Counted from the first letter of the stretch, positions 9,134 to 18,302 are shown. The stretch is 64,000 bases of DNA from Burkholderia metallica (GCF_902832845.1 NZ_CADFDB010000006.1:267313-331312), one strand, 5' to 3'. Notes: generated by a model not told the origin, from the sequence alone. Numbers and translations are program-made.

Positions 9134-9598
9134 CTAGGTCGGCAGCGCCGACGTGAGCTTGACCTTCTGCATCGGAATGTCGGTCTTCACGCTCAGCACG
9201 CCGGGAATGCGCGTCAGGGTTTCCATCTGGAAGCGCCGATAGTCGTCGATATCGGCCGCGACGACGCGCAGCAGAAAATCGCAGTCGCCCGCCATCAGGT
9301 GGCATTCGACGACTTCCGGCATCTGCTGGACGGCATCGGCGAAGCGGTTCACGGATTCCGCGTCCTGCCCCTTCAGCCACACGCGCGTGAAGATCGTCAG
9401 CCCCTTGCCGACTTTCGCGGGATTCAGCACGGCCACGTATTTCTCGATCACACCGGCTTCCTCGAGGAGCCGCACGCGCCGCAGGCACGGCGACGGCGAC
9501 AGCCCGACCTCGTGCGCGAGCTCCACGTTCTGCATGCGGCCGTCGCGCTGGAGCGCGCTCAGGATCCGGCGGTCGATGGCGTCAAGTTTCATTGGCAT
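9134..9598 (-). CDS. Lrp/AsnC family transcriptional regulator
   Basis: A 154-residue regulator with an N-terminal winged HTH (LDAIDRRILSALQRDGRM, then LSPSPCLRRVRLLEEAGVI, about 5-60) and a C-terminal RAM ligand-binding domain (about 68-145, including GDCDFLLRVVAADIDDY). It is divergent from azlCD, an amino-acid exporter of a type commonly controlled by an adjacent Lrp-type regulator, and a near-perfect 24-bp dyad lies between them. The likely role is sensing an amino acid, perhaps a branched-chain one, and controlling azlCD. Two start codons are close together (9598 and 9592); GGAAT lies just upstream of the first. Confidence 0.92.
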   Translation of the reverse strand: MPMKLDAIDRRILSALQRDGRMQNVELAHEVGLSPSPCLRRVRLLEEAGVIEKYVAVLNPAKVGKGLTIFTRVWLKGQDAESVNRFADAVQQMPEVVECHLMAGDCDFLLRVVAADIDDYRRFQMETLTRIPGVLSVKTDIPMQKVKLTSALPT

Positions 9599-9633
9599 TC
9601 AATTCCAAAAAATTTGCGTATCACGAGTTCAAT

Positions 9634-9657
9634 GCCAAATTTTGAGAAAAATCTGGC
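9634..9657. promoter_or_regulatory. Lrp-type operator between the regulator and azlC
   Basis: Arms GCCAAATTTT and AAAATCTGGC flank GAGA and pair with one mismatch. The site is AT-rich and centred in the divergent intergenic region, as expected for an Lrp/AsnC operator. It contains the 13-mer AATTTTGAGAAAA, which recurs upstream of the second Lrp-type regulator at 52671-52683. Confidence 0.6.
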
Positions 9658-9716
9658 CACAACGCAACCCGATTCGAGTCAAAAAAGCAGACAATTCCTC
9701 CCCCGAAGGAGGAGTA

Positions 9717-10451
9717 ATGAGCAGTAGCGTTTCAACGTCGTCAGGGCTTCGCGACAAGCCCGCCTATGTCGCCGAGATGGGTCGCGGATTGCGCGCGGCG
9801 CTGCCCGTCATGCTGGGTTTCGTGCCGTTCGCGCTCGTCCTGGGCGCGCAGGCCGCGCAGAAAGGACTGAGCCTGTTCGAAGTGCCGATGATGACCGGCA
9901 TGAATTTCGGCGGCGGCTCCGAATTCGCGGCGATCCATCTGTGGTCGTCGCCGCCGCACATCGCGCTGATCGTCGCGATGTCGTTCCTCGTGAATTCGCG
10001 CCACATCCTGATGGGCGCCGCATTCGAACCGTATATCCGCCGCCTGCCGCGCCGCCGCGCGTTCTTCGCGCTGTTCTTCATGTGCGACGAAAGCTGGGCG
10101 ATGTCGCTCGCCGACGCCCGCGCGCGCTCGGCCACGCACATCAGCGTGCCCTATTACGCGGGCATCTGCGTGGGGCTCTACCTGACGTGGATCTCGATGA
10201 CCACGCTCGGCGCGGCGGTCGGCCCGACGATCGGCAACGTCGAGCAGTACGGCTTCGACATGGCGTTCACCGCCGTGTTTCTGGTGCTGCTGCGCGGGAT
10301 GTGGAAAGGGATGCGCGCGAGCCGCCCGTGGTTCGTGAGCCTCGTCGTCGCCGCCGCCACGCATCTGGCCGTGCCCGGCGCGTGGTACGTCGCGGCCGGC
10401 GCGTGCGCGGGGCTGATCGCCGCGTTGCTGTGGGAGCCGCGCGATGCCTGA
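9717..10451 (+). CDS. azlC: AzlC family branched-chain amino-acid exporter, large subunit
   Basis: A 244-residue polytopic membrane protein of the AzlC family. With AzlD it exports branched-chain amino acids and analogues such as azaleucine. Family features are the LPVMLGFVPFALVLGA opening helix, the GGSEFAAIHLW region and the NSRHILMGAAFEPY motif near residue 94-107. ATG 9717 has a strong GGAGGAG site. The gene overlaps azlD by 8 nt and is divergent from an Lrp-type regulator gene, the arrangement seen in many bacteria. Confidence 0.92.
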   Translation: MSSSVSTSSGLRDKPAYVAEMGRGLRAALPVMLGFVPFALVLGAQAAQKGLSLFEVPMMTGMNFGGGSEFAAIHLWSSPPHIALIVAMSFLVNSRHILMGAAFEPYIRRLPRRRAFFALFFMCDESWAMSLADARARSATHISVPYYAGICVGLYLTWISMTTLGAAVGPTIGNVEQYGFDMAFTAVFLVLLRGMWKGMRASRPWFVSLVVAAATHLAVPGAWYVAAGACAGLIAALLWEPRDA

Positions 10452-10752
10452 TTTCCCGGATTTCAGCACGGTCGTGACGATCGTGCTGATGGCGTCGACG
10501 ACGTATCTGTCGCGCGTCCTCGGCTACGTGCTGCTGCGCAACCGCACGCTGAGCCCGCGGATGGCGTCGGTGATGGAGAACGTGCCCGGCTGCGTGCTGA
10601 TCTCGGTGATCGCGCCGGCCTTCGTGTCGACGCGCCCGGCCGACCTGCTCGCGCTCGCGATCACGGTGATCGCGGCCACGCGCCTGTCGATCCTGCCGAC
10701 CGTCATCGTCGGCGTCGTGTCGGCCGGCCTGTTGCGCTACCTGCTCGGCTGA
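10444..10752 (+). CDS. azlD: AzlD family branched-chain amino-acid exporter, small subunit
   Basis: A 102-residue hydrophobic protein with four predicted helices, the usual small partner of AzlC. The start overlaps the azlC stop by 8 nt, implying translational coupling and equal production. The motif TTYLSRVLGY near the N-terminus and MENVPGCVLISVIAPAF in the middle match the family. A U-tailed terminator follows at 10792-10818. Confidence 0.9.
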   Translation: MPDFPDFSTVVTIVLMASTTYLSRVLGYVLLRNRTLSPRMASVMENVPGCVLISVIAPAFVSTRPADLLALAITVIAATRLSILPTVIVGVVSAGLLRYLLG

Positions 10753-10791
10753 GCGGTTCCGACCCGCCGCGCACGCGGGATGGCCACGACG

Positions 10792-10818
10792 AACGGGCGC
10801 GCGATGCGCCCGTTTTCA
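10792..10818 (+). terminator. Rho-independent terminator of azlCD
   Basis: Perfect 9-bp arms AACGGGCGC and GCGCCCGTT around a GCGAT loop, with four T residues spanning the arm end, 40 nt after azlD. A compact intrinsic terminator. Confidence 0.8.
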
Positions 10819-10926
10819 CGTCCGCGCCGGCCGCGCGACACGACGATGCGCACGCGGGAGTGCTAGCCTTGTGACTTGCGCCACGCTGCACCTCTCTCAT
10901 CGCTCATCTCCGCGAGGATCATCCCG

Positions 10927-11706
10927 ATGCAAGAAACCCGCCCGCTGTTCGACCGAGTGCTGCTCACCAACGACGACGGCATCGACGCCCCCGGCCTTGA
11001 AGTGCTCGAACAGGTCGCCACGCAACTGGCCCGCGAAGTGTGGATCGTCGCGCCGGCGGAAGACCAGAGCGGCACGTCGCATTCGCTGAGCCTGCACGAA
11101 CCGCTGCGCGTGCATCGCAAGGGCGAGCGCCGCTTCGCGGTGCGCGGCACGCCGGGCGACTGCGTCGCGATCGCGACCAGCCATCTGATGAAAGGCGCAC
11201 GGCCCGACATCGTGCTGTCCGGCGTGAATCGCGGCGCGAACCTCGGCACCGAAACGGTGTTTTCCGGCACGGTCGGCGCGGCGATGACGAGCATGCTGGT
11301 CGGTGTGCCGGCCATCGCGCTGAGCCAGGCGTTCACCGATCGCAACGCGGTGCCGTGGGATACGGCACGCGCGCTTGCGCCGGACGTGATCCGCCGGCTC
11401 GTCGCCGCCGGCTGGGACAGCGATGCGTGCCTGAACGTGAATTTCCCGCCGCGGCCCGCCGACGAGGCGCGCGGATTGAAGGTGACGAACCAGGGCGCCG
11501 GCACGCTGCAAGGCGTCGAGATCGTGTCGGGGCGCGACCCGCGCGACATCGAGTATCACTGGCTGAAGCTCGCCCGCGCGCCGCGCGATGACGATGCGGA
11601 TTCGGAGACGGTCGCGCTCGGCGAAGGGTATGTCGCCGTCACGCCGCTGAAATTCGAGCGCACGCACGATCAGGCACTCGCGCGGCTGCGGTCGAGCCTC
11701 GGCTGA
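10927..11706 (+). CDS. surE: 5'/3'-nucleotidase SurE
   Basis: A 259-residue SurE-family phosphatase that dephosphorylates nucleoside monophosphates and other phosphoesters with divalent metal. The metal-binding signature VLLTNDDGIDAPGL lies at about 11-24, followed by VAPAEDQSGTSHSLS and the SGVNRGANLG segment. These hold the conserved Asp, Asp, Ser and Asn ligands. ATG 10927 is chosen over the longer frame because homology begins there and CGAGGA lies upstream. In many proteobacteria surE is next to pcm and nlpD; here it is isolated, so it may be a second copy. Confidence 0.9.
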   Translation: MQETRPLFDRVLLTNDDGIDAPGLEVLEQVATQLAREVWIVAPAEDQSGTSHSLSLHEPLRVHRKGERRFAVRGTPGDCVAIATSHLMKGARPDIVLSGVNRGANLGTETVFSGTVGAAMTSMLVGVPAIALSQAFTDRNAVPWDTARALAPDVIRRLVAAGWDSDACLNVNFPPRPADEARGLKVTNQGAGTLQGVEIVSGRDPRDIEYHWLKLARAPRDDDADSETVALGEGYVAVTPLKFERTHDQALARLRSSLG

Positions 11707-11794
11707 TCGGCAGACGCCGGCGGGCAAGCGGCTGCGGCAATCGTGCGCATGACGACTGCGCGCGGATGCGTGGCTGCTTCTCCGCTTCTCCACG

Positions 11795-12622
11795 TCAAGT
11801 CAGGTTCATTCCCCCGTCGAGCATCACGATCTCGCCCGTCACGTAATCGGATGCGACGAGCATCGCGACCGTCTGCGCGATGTCGTCCGGCGTCGCCGCG
11901 CGGCGCATCGGCGCGTGCTCGCGCCAGCGCTGCTGCGCGTCCGTCCAGTCGGCCGTGAGCGCCGTATCGACGAGCCCCGGCGCCACCGCATTGACGCGAA
12001 TCGCCGGCGCGAGCGTGCGCGCGAGCAGCCGCGTCGTGTGATTGAGCGCGGCTTTCGCCGCCGCATACGGAATCGACGCGCCCTTCGGCCGCACACCCGC
12101 ATGCGAGCTGACGTTCACGACGCAACCGGCCCGCCCGTGCGACGCAGCCTCCCGTAGCGCGGCCTCCGCCTCGGCGACGAGCCGGAACGGTGCGATCACG
12201 TTGACCTCGTGCATGTCGCGCCATACCTCGGGGGTCGCCGCGGCAAGGTCGTCATGCGGAATCACGCGGCTCACGCCCGCGTTGTTGACGAGCACGTCGA
12301 GGCGCCCGTGCACGGCGACGGCTTCGCGGATCAGCCGCACGCGTTCGGCATCGTCGGCGAGATCGGCCTGCACGTAGGCCGCGCCGAGTTCGCGCGCCAT
12401 CGCGCGCCCCACGTCGGCCGAGCTGCGCGAGTGCAGGATCACCGCGTAGCCGTCCGCCGCGAGGCGGCGCGCGACGGCCGCGCCGATCCCCGACGTCGAT
12501 CCGGTGACGAGCGCGACCGGCCGATGCAGCCGCGACGCGCGCGGCTCGGCAACGGCTTCGGTTTCCGGGTCCGGTTCCGTTTCGGGAATCGGGGCGGCGA
12601 TCGGCGGAAGTGGTGCGTCCAT
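11795..12622 (-). CDS. SDR family NAD(P)-dependent oxidoreductase, FabG-like
   Basis: A 275-residue classical short-chain dehydrogenase/reductase. The Rossmann glycine motif is TGSTSGIGAAVARRL, NNAG occurs at VLVNNAGVSR, and the catalytic set is Ser (VNVSSHAG), Tyr and Lys (YAAAKAA). The C-terminus ends in the FabG-like YVTGEIVMLDGGMNLT. About 35 Pro/Glu-rich residues precede the Rossmann fold and are atypical. The start at 12622 is the first ATG giving that form; a shorter start is possible. The gene is followed on its 5' side by an MFS-transporter remnant (12637-13033), whose fragment may have supplied the frame extending upstream. Substrate unknown. Confidence 0.88.
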   Translation of the reverse strand: MDAPLPPIAAPIPETEPDPETEAVAEPRASRLHRPVALVTGSTSGIGAAVARRLAADGYAVILHSRSSADVGRAMARELGAAYVQADLADDAERVRLIREAVAVHGRLDVLVNNAGVSRVIPHDDLAAATPEVWRDMHEVNVIAPFRLVAEAEAALREAASHGRAGCVVNVSSHAGVRPKGASIPYAAAKAALNHTTRLLARTLAPAIRVNAVAPGLVDTALTADWTDAQQRWREHAPMRRAATPDDIAQTVAMLVASDYVTGEIVMLDGGMNLT

Positions 12623-12636
12623 AGCGGGGAACCCTG

Positions 12637-13033
12637 TCAGTGGCGTTCCCGCATCATAATCGCGCCGACGCCCGCTGACGCGAACGTCACGGCCGCCACC
12701 GCGAGAATCGCGGCGGCAAAGCCGAAGCGGTCGGCCATCAGGCCCGCCGACAGCGTGCCGATCGCGTGGCCGGGATCGCGCCGGCACCGGTACACGCTCA
12801 GCGCACGCGCGCACCAGCCGGGTTCGGACACGGCGGAAACGGCCGCGATCCGGCTCGGATAGACCATCGCCATCCCGAGGCCGAGCGGCACGCACGCCAC
12901 GCGCCGCCAGCCCACAGCGGCTCGCGAGACAACCGGTTGCGAACGCAGGCGCCTCCACCGCGATCCAGCCGGCGAATTCGTTCAGCCCTACCGCGAGCCG
13001 CGGTTTGTTCGGGCCGACGAGGTCGACCTTCAT
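12637..13033 (-). pseudogene. MFS transporter remnant
   Basis: Two out-of-frame pieces of a major facilitator are visible. The 5' piece (13033 to about 12915) reads LVGPNKPRLAVGLNEFAGW, typical of an internal loop and helix. The 3' piece, in another frame, reads LGLGMAMVYPSRIAAVSAVS and later GLMADRFGFAAAILAVAAV, typical of the C-terminal helices. The N-terminal half of the transporter is missing and the pieces are joined by a frameshift and internal deletion, so the gene is dead. This remnant explains why the SDR reading frame seems to extend far upstream of its real start. Confidence 0.7.
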
Positions 13034-13087
13034 GACGATTCCTGCCCATGCTTGCCGCCGGTTGTCGTTGGTTATCGTGGGTTGCCG

Positions 13088-15733
13088 CTACTTGCCCGCC
13101 AACGCCAGCGACGGCGCGAGCGCGCTGTTCGGATCCTGGCCGTTCCACGGCCCTACCCATGCGTCGTTCGGCGTCGCCCCCATCACGAAGTCGAGCGTAC
13201 CGCCGGCCTTCATCTCGTCGTACGTGATGTAGGGCCGATGCAGCGGCGTGCCGTTCAGGCTGACCGACTGGACGTAGCGATTCACCGACGACGGCGCGCC
13301 GCCTCCGGCCGTATGCGCGGTCACCTTGAAGCGCCGCGTCGCGCCGAACTTCAATGCGTTTCCGTCCCCGCCTGCCGTCGCAACCGGCATGTCGATCGTC
13401 GCTTCCTCGAACAGCGGAGTGCCGAGGTAGAACACGCCGCCCACCGGATTCAGCGAGTAGATGCCGAGCGCTGACAGCACGTACCATGCCGATAGTTGCC
13501 CGCAGTCGTCGTTACCGGGAATCGCCGAATCGCGCACGCGGCGCGGGTCGGCGAGCGCGGCCTTCAGGCTGTCGCCGCTCAGCAGCGCGCGATCGCCGGC
13601 CGTCAGCGTCAGCGAGTACATGTCGTCCATTACCGTGCGCACGCGGTCCTGCGTCTTCGACGGCATGCCCGCGACGTCGTACAGGTACGGCAGGTGGTTC
13701 GCCGGCTCGTTGCCCGCGAAAAACTGGCCGCTGCGCCCGGTCAGGTCCGGAAAACCCTGTCCCCCCAGGAAGGTCAGCGGGTTGGCCGAATCGAACGTGC
13801 GGTCCAGCTGCGCGATGAACCGGTTTTTCCCGCCGAGCAACGCAACGAGGCCGGGGAAGTCGTGGAAGATGTTCCACGTATCGACCCACGAATTCGATTC
13901 GGAGAAGTCCGTTTTCTCCGCCGCCGTCGGGTCGAAGCCCGCCGTCCAGTTGCCTTGCGAATCCTTCGGCTGCGAGAACGTCCAGCCGTCGTTCGACGTC
14001 GGGTTGAACACGTTCCGGTAGTTCTGGCTGCGCTGCAGGTACGGCCGGTAGTCGGCCGTGCTCTTGCCCGCCGCCTTGCCGACCGCGGCCGTCGCCCAGT
14101 CGTCGAACGCGTAGTCCTGCGTCGTCGACACCGATGCGTTGTCGCCCGCATACACGTAGCCGCTCTGGCGATACTGGTCGAAACCGTGCGCGCTCGCGCG
14201 CTGCGTGGCGGTCAGCGCGGTCCAGATGTCGTCGACGTTCGCGCTCGTCAGGTGCTTCAGGTACGCATCGGCGATCAACGGGATCGACGGGTGGCCGGCC
14301 ATCGTGAAGGTCTCCGTCTGCGCGAGCGGCCAAACCGGCAGTTCGCCCTTGCCGTTCTGCCTGAACTGCGTGAGCAGCGACTTCACCCAGCCGTCGACGC
14401 GCTCCGGCTGCACCAGCGTCATCAACGGCGACTCGGCGCGGAACGTGTCCCACAGCGAGAACGTCGACGAATAGTCGAAGCCCGGATTCGCATGCTTGCT
14501 CGTGGTCGGCGGCGACGTCGTGCCGTCGTTGGTCGAATCGGTGCCGACGTAGCTGCCGTCCGCGTTGTTGTAGACGGTCGGCGCGAGCATCGTGCGGTAC
14601 AGCGACGTGTAGAACATCGTCCGCTGGTCGGCCCTGCCGCCCTTGATCCGGATCCGGTCGAGCGCGGCGCTCCACACGCGCTCCGCCGCCCCGCGCACCT
14701 GATCGAACGACTTCGCGCCGACTTCCGCGGCGAGATTGGCGTGCGCGTCCACGATGCTCGACGGCGAGATGCCGACCTTCACCGTGACCGCGCCGCCCTC
14801 GCCACCGTCGGCGAACGTCAGGTATGCCTTGAAGCCGTCGGCACTGAACGCGACATGCTTCGTATCGAACGGCTTCGAGAAACGCGCGACGAAATACGTC
14901 GGCTTGTTGTTCGCCCAGTTGTTCGTGAACTGCCAGCCGGCGACCGTCTGCGCATCGACGACCTGGATCTTGCCGCTCGCGGTCGAGCCGCCGATCGGGT
15001 TGTCGATGCTGACGATCATGCTGCGCTTCTGCGCGGCCGCGCTCGGGAAATACGTGTAGCGATGCACGCCCGCATGCGCGGTGGCCGTCATTTCCGCGAC
15101 GATCTTCGCGCCCTGCACGTTCCACGGCGTGTTGCCGCGGCCGACCGGCGCCATCTTCACGCGGTAGTAGCCGGGGCTCGCGGTTTCGTCGTCGTGGCTG
15201 AACGACGCGTCGTAGGTGATCGACGCATCGGCCGCGACCTTCGCCAGCGTCGCGGTATCGACCGGTGCGAGCGTCGGCAGGAACCGCACTTCGCCGCCCG
15301 AGCCGATACCGGTACCCGACAGGTGCGTATGCGTGAAGCCGGTGATGAACGGATCGTCGTACTGGTAGCCCGACGTGCGATCCCAGTTCCACGGCAGCGT
15401 GTGCGAGCCGCCGGTCGTGTCCGGCCCGAGCTGCACGAGCCCGAACGGCACGGTCGCGCCTGGATAGACGTGGCCGTGGCCGCGCACGCCGCTGCTCCAG
15501 TCCGCGTTGATGTCGAGATTCGCGGTGCCGATCATCGGATCGACGCTGCGCAGCACCGATCGCCTGGCCGCGCCGCCGTTCCCGCCCTGCTCGTTCTGAT
15601 CGCCCTGGTCGTTCTGGCTGCCTTGCGCGTTCGGCCGCTGCGCGAGCACGCTCGCATCCGTCGAACCCTGATCGCCGCCGCAACCCGACAACACGGCAAC
15701 GCACCCGATACCCACCACATGACGCAGCTTCAT
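13088..15733 (-). CDS. GH92 family alpha-mannosidase, lipoprotein
   Basis: An 881-residue lipoprotein of glycoside hydrolase family 92, calcium-dependent exo-alpha-mannosidases usually active on alpha-1,2-linked mannose of N-glycans or mannan. The signal peptide ends in the lipobox VLSGC (Cys18), followed by a Gln/Asn/Asp-rich linker. Family blocks are VDPMIGT, the THTHLSGTG motif, FSLWDTFRAESPLM and, near the C-terminus, GNDDCGQLSAWYVLSALGIY. The start at 15733 has GGAGGG upstream and is the only one giving the lipoprotein signal. It is the second gene of a pair with the GH92 gene 67 nt upstream. The exact linkage specificity cannot be read from sequence. Confidence 0.93.
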   Translation of the reverse strand: MKLRHVVGIGCVAVLSGCGGDQGSTDASVLAQRPNAQGSQNDQGDQNEQGGNGGAARRSVLRSVDPMIGTANLDINADWSSGVRGHGHVYPGATVPFGLVQLGPDTTGGSHTLPWNWDRTSGYQYDDPFITGFTHTHLSGTGIGSGGEVRFLPTLAPVDTATLAKVAADASITYDASFSHDDETASPGYYRVKMAPVGRGNTPWNVQGAKIVAEMTATAHAGVHRYTYFPSAAAQKRSMIVSIDNPIGGSTASGKIQVVDAQTVAGWQFTNNWANNKPTYFVARFSKPFDTKHVAFSADGFKAYLTFADGGEGGAVTVKVGISPSSIVDAHANLAAEVGAKSFDQVRGAAERVWSAALDRIRIKGGRADQRTMFYTSLYRTMLAPTVYNNADGSYVGTDSTNDGTTSPPTTSKHANPGFDYSSTFSLWDTFRAESPLMTLVQPERVDGWVKSLLTQFRQNGKGELPVWPLAQTETFTMAGHPSIPLIADAYLKHLTSANVDDIWTALTATQRASAHGFDQYRQSGYVYAGDNASVSTTQDYAFDDWATAAVGKAAGKSTADYRPYLQRSQNYRNVFNPTSNDGWTFSQPKDSQGNWTAGFDPTAAEKTDFSESNSWVDTWNIFHDFPGLVALLGGKNRFIAQLDRTFDSANPLTFLGGQGFPDLTGRSGQFFAGNEPANHLPYLYDVAGMPSKTQDRVRTVMDDMYSLTLTAGDRALLSGDSLKAALADPRRVRDSAIPGNDDCGQLSAWYVLSALGIYSLNPVGGVFYLGTPLFEEATIDMPVATAGGDGNALKFGATRRFKVTAHTAGGGAPSSVNRYVQSVSLNGTPLHRPYITYDEMKAGGTLDFVMGATPNDAWVGPWNGQDPNSALAPSLALAGK

Positions 15734-15800
15734 CCGTTCGTCCCTCCGTTTCCTGGCGTCGATCCTGCCGGCAAGAACCGCTCGTTGATCTTCACGCCCG

Positions 15801-18302
15801 TTACGGCGCGCCGGCCGCCTGCGGGAACGACGGCATCGCGGATGCGTCGGTGCCCCACGTCGTCGCGCTCGCATCCGCGGTCATCGCATACGACAGCGTC
15901 GCGCCCTTCGCGATCTGCGCAAGCGGCAGCCATGCGCCAGGCCACGACACGCCGTTCAGCGCCAGCGACTTCACGTAGAACGACGCGGTATCGGCGGAAC
16001 CGGCCCCCGGCGCAACGATGTGCAGCAGACGGTAGCCGCCGTCGTGCTGCCCGACGCGCACGTCGATCTTCTCGAACTGCGGGCTCGACACCGCGACGCC
16101 GCTCACGCCCGGCACGACCGGATAGAGGCCGAGCGCGGCCCACACGTACCAGCCCGACACCGCGCCGAGATCGTCATTGCCGGGCAAGCCAGCCGCGCCG
16201 GCGCCGAACTCGTTCGCGAGCGATGCGTGCAGCACGCGCTGCGTATGCGACGGCGCGCCGGCCCACGCATAGACCCACGGTACGGCCATCGTCACTTCGT
16301 TGCCGACGTAGAAGTACGGCTGCTCGGTGCCGATGTTCAGGTGCGTGAAGAACGTGTCGAGCCGCTTGACGACCGGTGCCGCACCGCCTGCCTGCGCGAC
16401 CACGCCCGCGAGATCGTGCGGCACGTACCACGTGTATTGCTCGGCATTGCCTTCCATGAAGCCCGAGCCGTCGGTGACCCACGCGCCGGCCGACGTCTTC
16501 GGTCGAATCGCGCCCTGGTCGAACAGGTTCCGCCAGTTGCCGCTCGATTTCAGCAGCGTGCCGGCCGTCGCCGCATCGCCGAGCGCTGCCGCGAAGCGCG
16601 ATACCGCGAAGTCGCGCACCGCGTATTCGAGCGTGTTCGACGCGGTCTGGTTGTCGCCGCTGCCCGACGCGGGTACGTAGCCGAGCCGGTCGTAGTCCGC
16701 GCGGCTGCCCATCACCGGCGTGCCGGCGCACGCGGCGCCCGGCGCCGTGCTGCGTCTCATGATCGACAGCGCCGCCCGCGTGTCGAAATTCGTCGCGCCG
16801 AACGCATGCGCGTTCGCGACGATGATCGAGCCCGCATCGCCCGGCATCACGGCCGTCTCCGTATTGAAGTACGCCCAGCGCGGGAACGCGCCGCACGCCT
16901 TCGCATCGAGCACCAGCGACTGCACGATGTCGCTCGTGCGCACCGGATCGAGCAGCGCCTGCAACTGGATGAACGCGCGGTCGATGTCCCAGCCCGAGAA
17001 GTTCGCGTACATCGTGCGCCCCTTGTCGACCCGGCGGGTCGGCGCGGCCGGTGCACCGTTCGACGCGTAGAAGTCCGGATACTCGCCGTTCACGTCGTTG
17101 AACACGTTCGGGTGCAGCGACGCGTGATACAGCGCGGTGTAGAACTTCGTCTTGTCGGCATCGCTGCCGCCCGTCACCTGGATCGCGTTCAGGCGCGCGT
17201 TCCATGCATCGCTCGCCGCCGCGCGCACCTTGTCGAAATGCCCGTTCGCGTTGCCTTGCGCGTCGCCGCCGCCGTTCTCGGCATCGAGGTTCTTCTTCGC
17301 GTTCGCTTCGCTGACGAACGAGATGCCGAGCTTCATCGTCACGGCCGGATGCCGGCGGTCGACCGCGAACGTCAGCGCGACCGGGCTGTTTTTCGCGAGC
17401 GTCGGCTTCGTCGCGAACGGCCGGCTGAATTCCGCGTAGTAGTACAGCGGCACCGCATGCCCTGCCCAGCAGAATCCGCTGCCCGCGATCGTGCCCGACA
17501 GCGCGCGATCGCCTTGCTGCGTGATCGTGTCGTTCGTCGAGCCCTGGGACCGGTTGTTCTGCACGGTCGGATCGAGTGCGATCGTCGCCTCCTGGCCCTG
17601 CTTCAGCGCGGGGAAGGTGAAGCGCGCCAACCCGGTGCGCAATGTCGTCGTCAGTTCGGCCTTGATGCCGTTGGCGAGCGTGACGCCGTAGTAGCCGGCC
17701 TGCGCCGTTTCGTTCGCATGGTCGAAGGCGGCCGCCGTGCCGGCGTCGCCGGGTGAAAGCTGCGGCATCACGTTCAGGTAGCCGCCGTTCGACCAGCAGC
17801 CGGTGCCGCTCAGGTGCAGGACGCTGAATGCCGTGATCGACGTGTCGCCGTACCAATAGCCGCCGGAGAAACCGGAGCCGTCGCCTTTTCTCCCGTCGTA
17901 TTGCGCGGTTGGCGTCATCGGGCTCCATTGCATCATCCCGAACGGCAGCGTCGGCCCCGGGAACGTGCCGCCGCCCAGCCCGGAGCCCACCGGGTCGGCC
18001 GGCTGGTCGGTCGCGTAGTCGGTGCCGATCAACGGATTGACGTATTGCGCGACGCGGATGTCGGCGTTCTTTTCCGGTGCGGTGCTGCCGTCGTTGCCGT
18101 TTCCGTTGTTGCCGTTTCCGTTGTTGCCGTTTCCGTTGTTGCCGTTACTGCTGTTTCCGCTTCCGTTGCCGTCTCGATTGCCCTGCGCCTGAGCCATGTT
18201 CGACAGGCTCGCGCTCGACGGCGAATCCGCGTCGCCGCCGCACGACGTCACCGCGACGCACAGCGCCAGCAGCGCCGTTCCCAACCCCCAGTTCCTCGGC
18301 AT
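15801..18302 (-). CDS. GH92 family alpha-mannosidase, lipoprotein, with Asn/Gly-repeat linker
   Basis: An 833-residue paralogue of the downstream GH92 protein. The signal peptide ends in VTSC (Cys21). A low-complexity linker follows, made of Gly-Asn repeats encoded by a 15-bp tandem repeat (18093-18152). Catalytic-domain blocks include YVNPLIGTD, VLHLSGTGCW, ANFSGWDIDRAFIQLQ and GNDDLGAVSGWYVWAALGLY. In place of the WDTFR of its neighbour it has WDIDR, suggesting divergent specificity. The start at 18302 has GGAG upstream. It leads the two-gene mannosidase operon. Both enzymes are predicted to be membrane-tethered outside the cytoplasm, fitting stepwise trimming of mannan or glycoprotein. Confidence 0.93.
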   Translation of the reverse strand: MPRNWGLGTALLALCVAVTSCGGDADSPSSASLSNMAQAQGNRDGNGSGNSSNGNNGNGNNGNGNNGNGNDGSTAPEKNADIRVAQYVNPLIGTDYATDQPADPVGSGLGGGTFPGPTLPFGMMQWSPMTPTAQYDGRKGDGSGFSGGYWYGDTSITAFSVLHLSGTGCWSNGGYLNVMPQLSPGDAGTAAAFDHANETAQAGYYGVTLANGIKAELTTTLRTGLARFTFPALKQGQEATIALDPTVQNNRSQGSTNDTITQQGDRALSGTIAGSGFCWAGHAVPLYYYAEFSRPFATKPTLAKNSPVALTFAVDRRHPAVTMKLGISFVSEANAKKNLDAENGGGDAQGNANGHFDKVRAAASDAWNARLNAIQVTGGSDADKTKFYTALYHASLHPNVFNDVNGEYPDFYASNGAPAAPTRRVDKGRTMYANFSGWDIDRAFIQLQALLDPVRTSDIVQSLVLDAKACGAFPRWAYFNTETAVMPGDAGSIIVANAHAFGATNFDTRAALSIMRRSTAPGAACAGTPVMGSRADYDRLGYVPASGSGDNQTASNTLEYAVRDFAVSRFAAALGDAATAGTLLKSSGNWRNLFDQGAIRPKTSAGAWVTDGSGFMEGNAEQYTWYVPHDLAGVVAQAGGAAPVVKRLDTFFTHLNIGTEQPYFYVGNEVTMAVPWVYAWAGAPSHTQRVLHASLANEFGAGAAGLPGNDDLGAVSGWYVWAALGLYPVVPGVSGVAVSSPQFEKIDVRVGQHDGGYRLLHIVAPGAGSADTASFYVKSLALNGVSWPGAWLPLAQIAKGATLSYAMTADASATTWGTDASAMPSFPQAAGAP
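18093..18152 (-). repeat. 15-bp tandem repeat coding a Gly-Asn linker
   Basis: Three perfect copies and one degenerate copy of GTTGCCGTTTCCGTT (plus strand), each coding NGNGN on the minus strand. The unit is a multiple of three, so copy-number change would alter linker length without breaking the frame. Confidence 0.85.
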
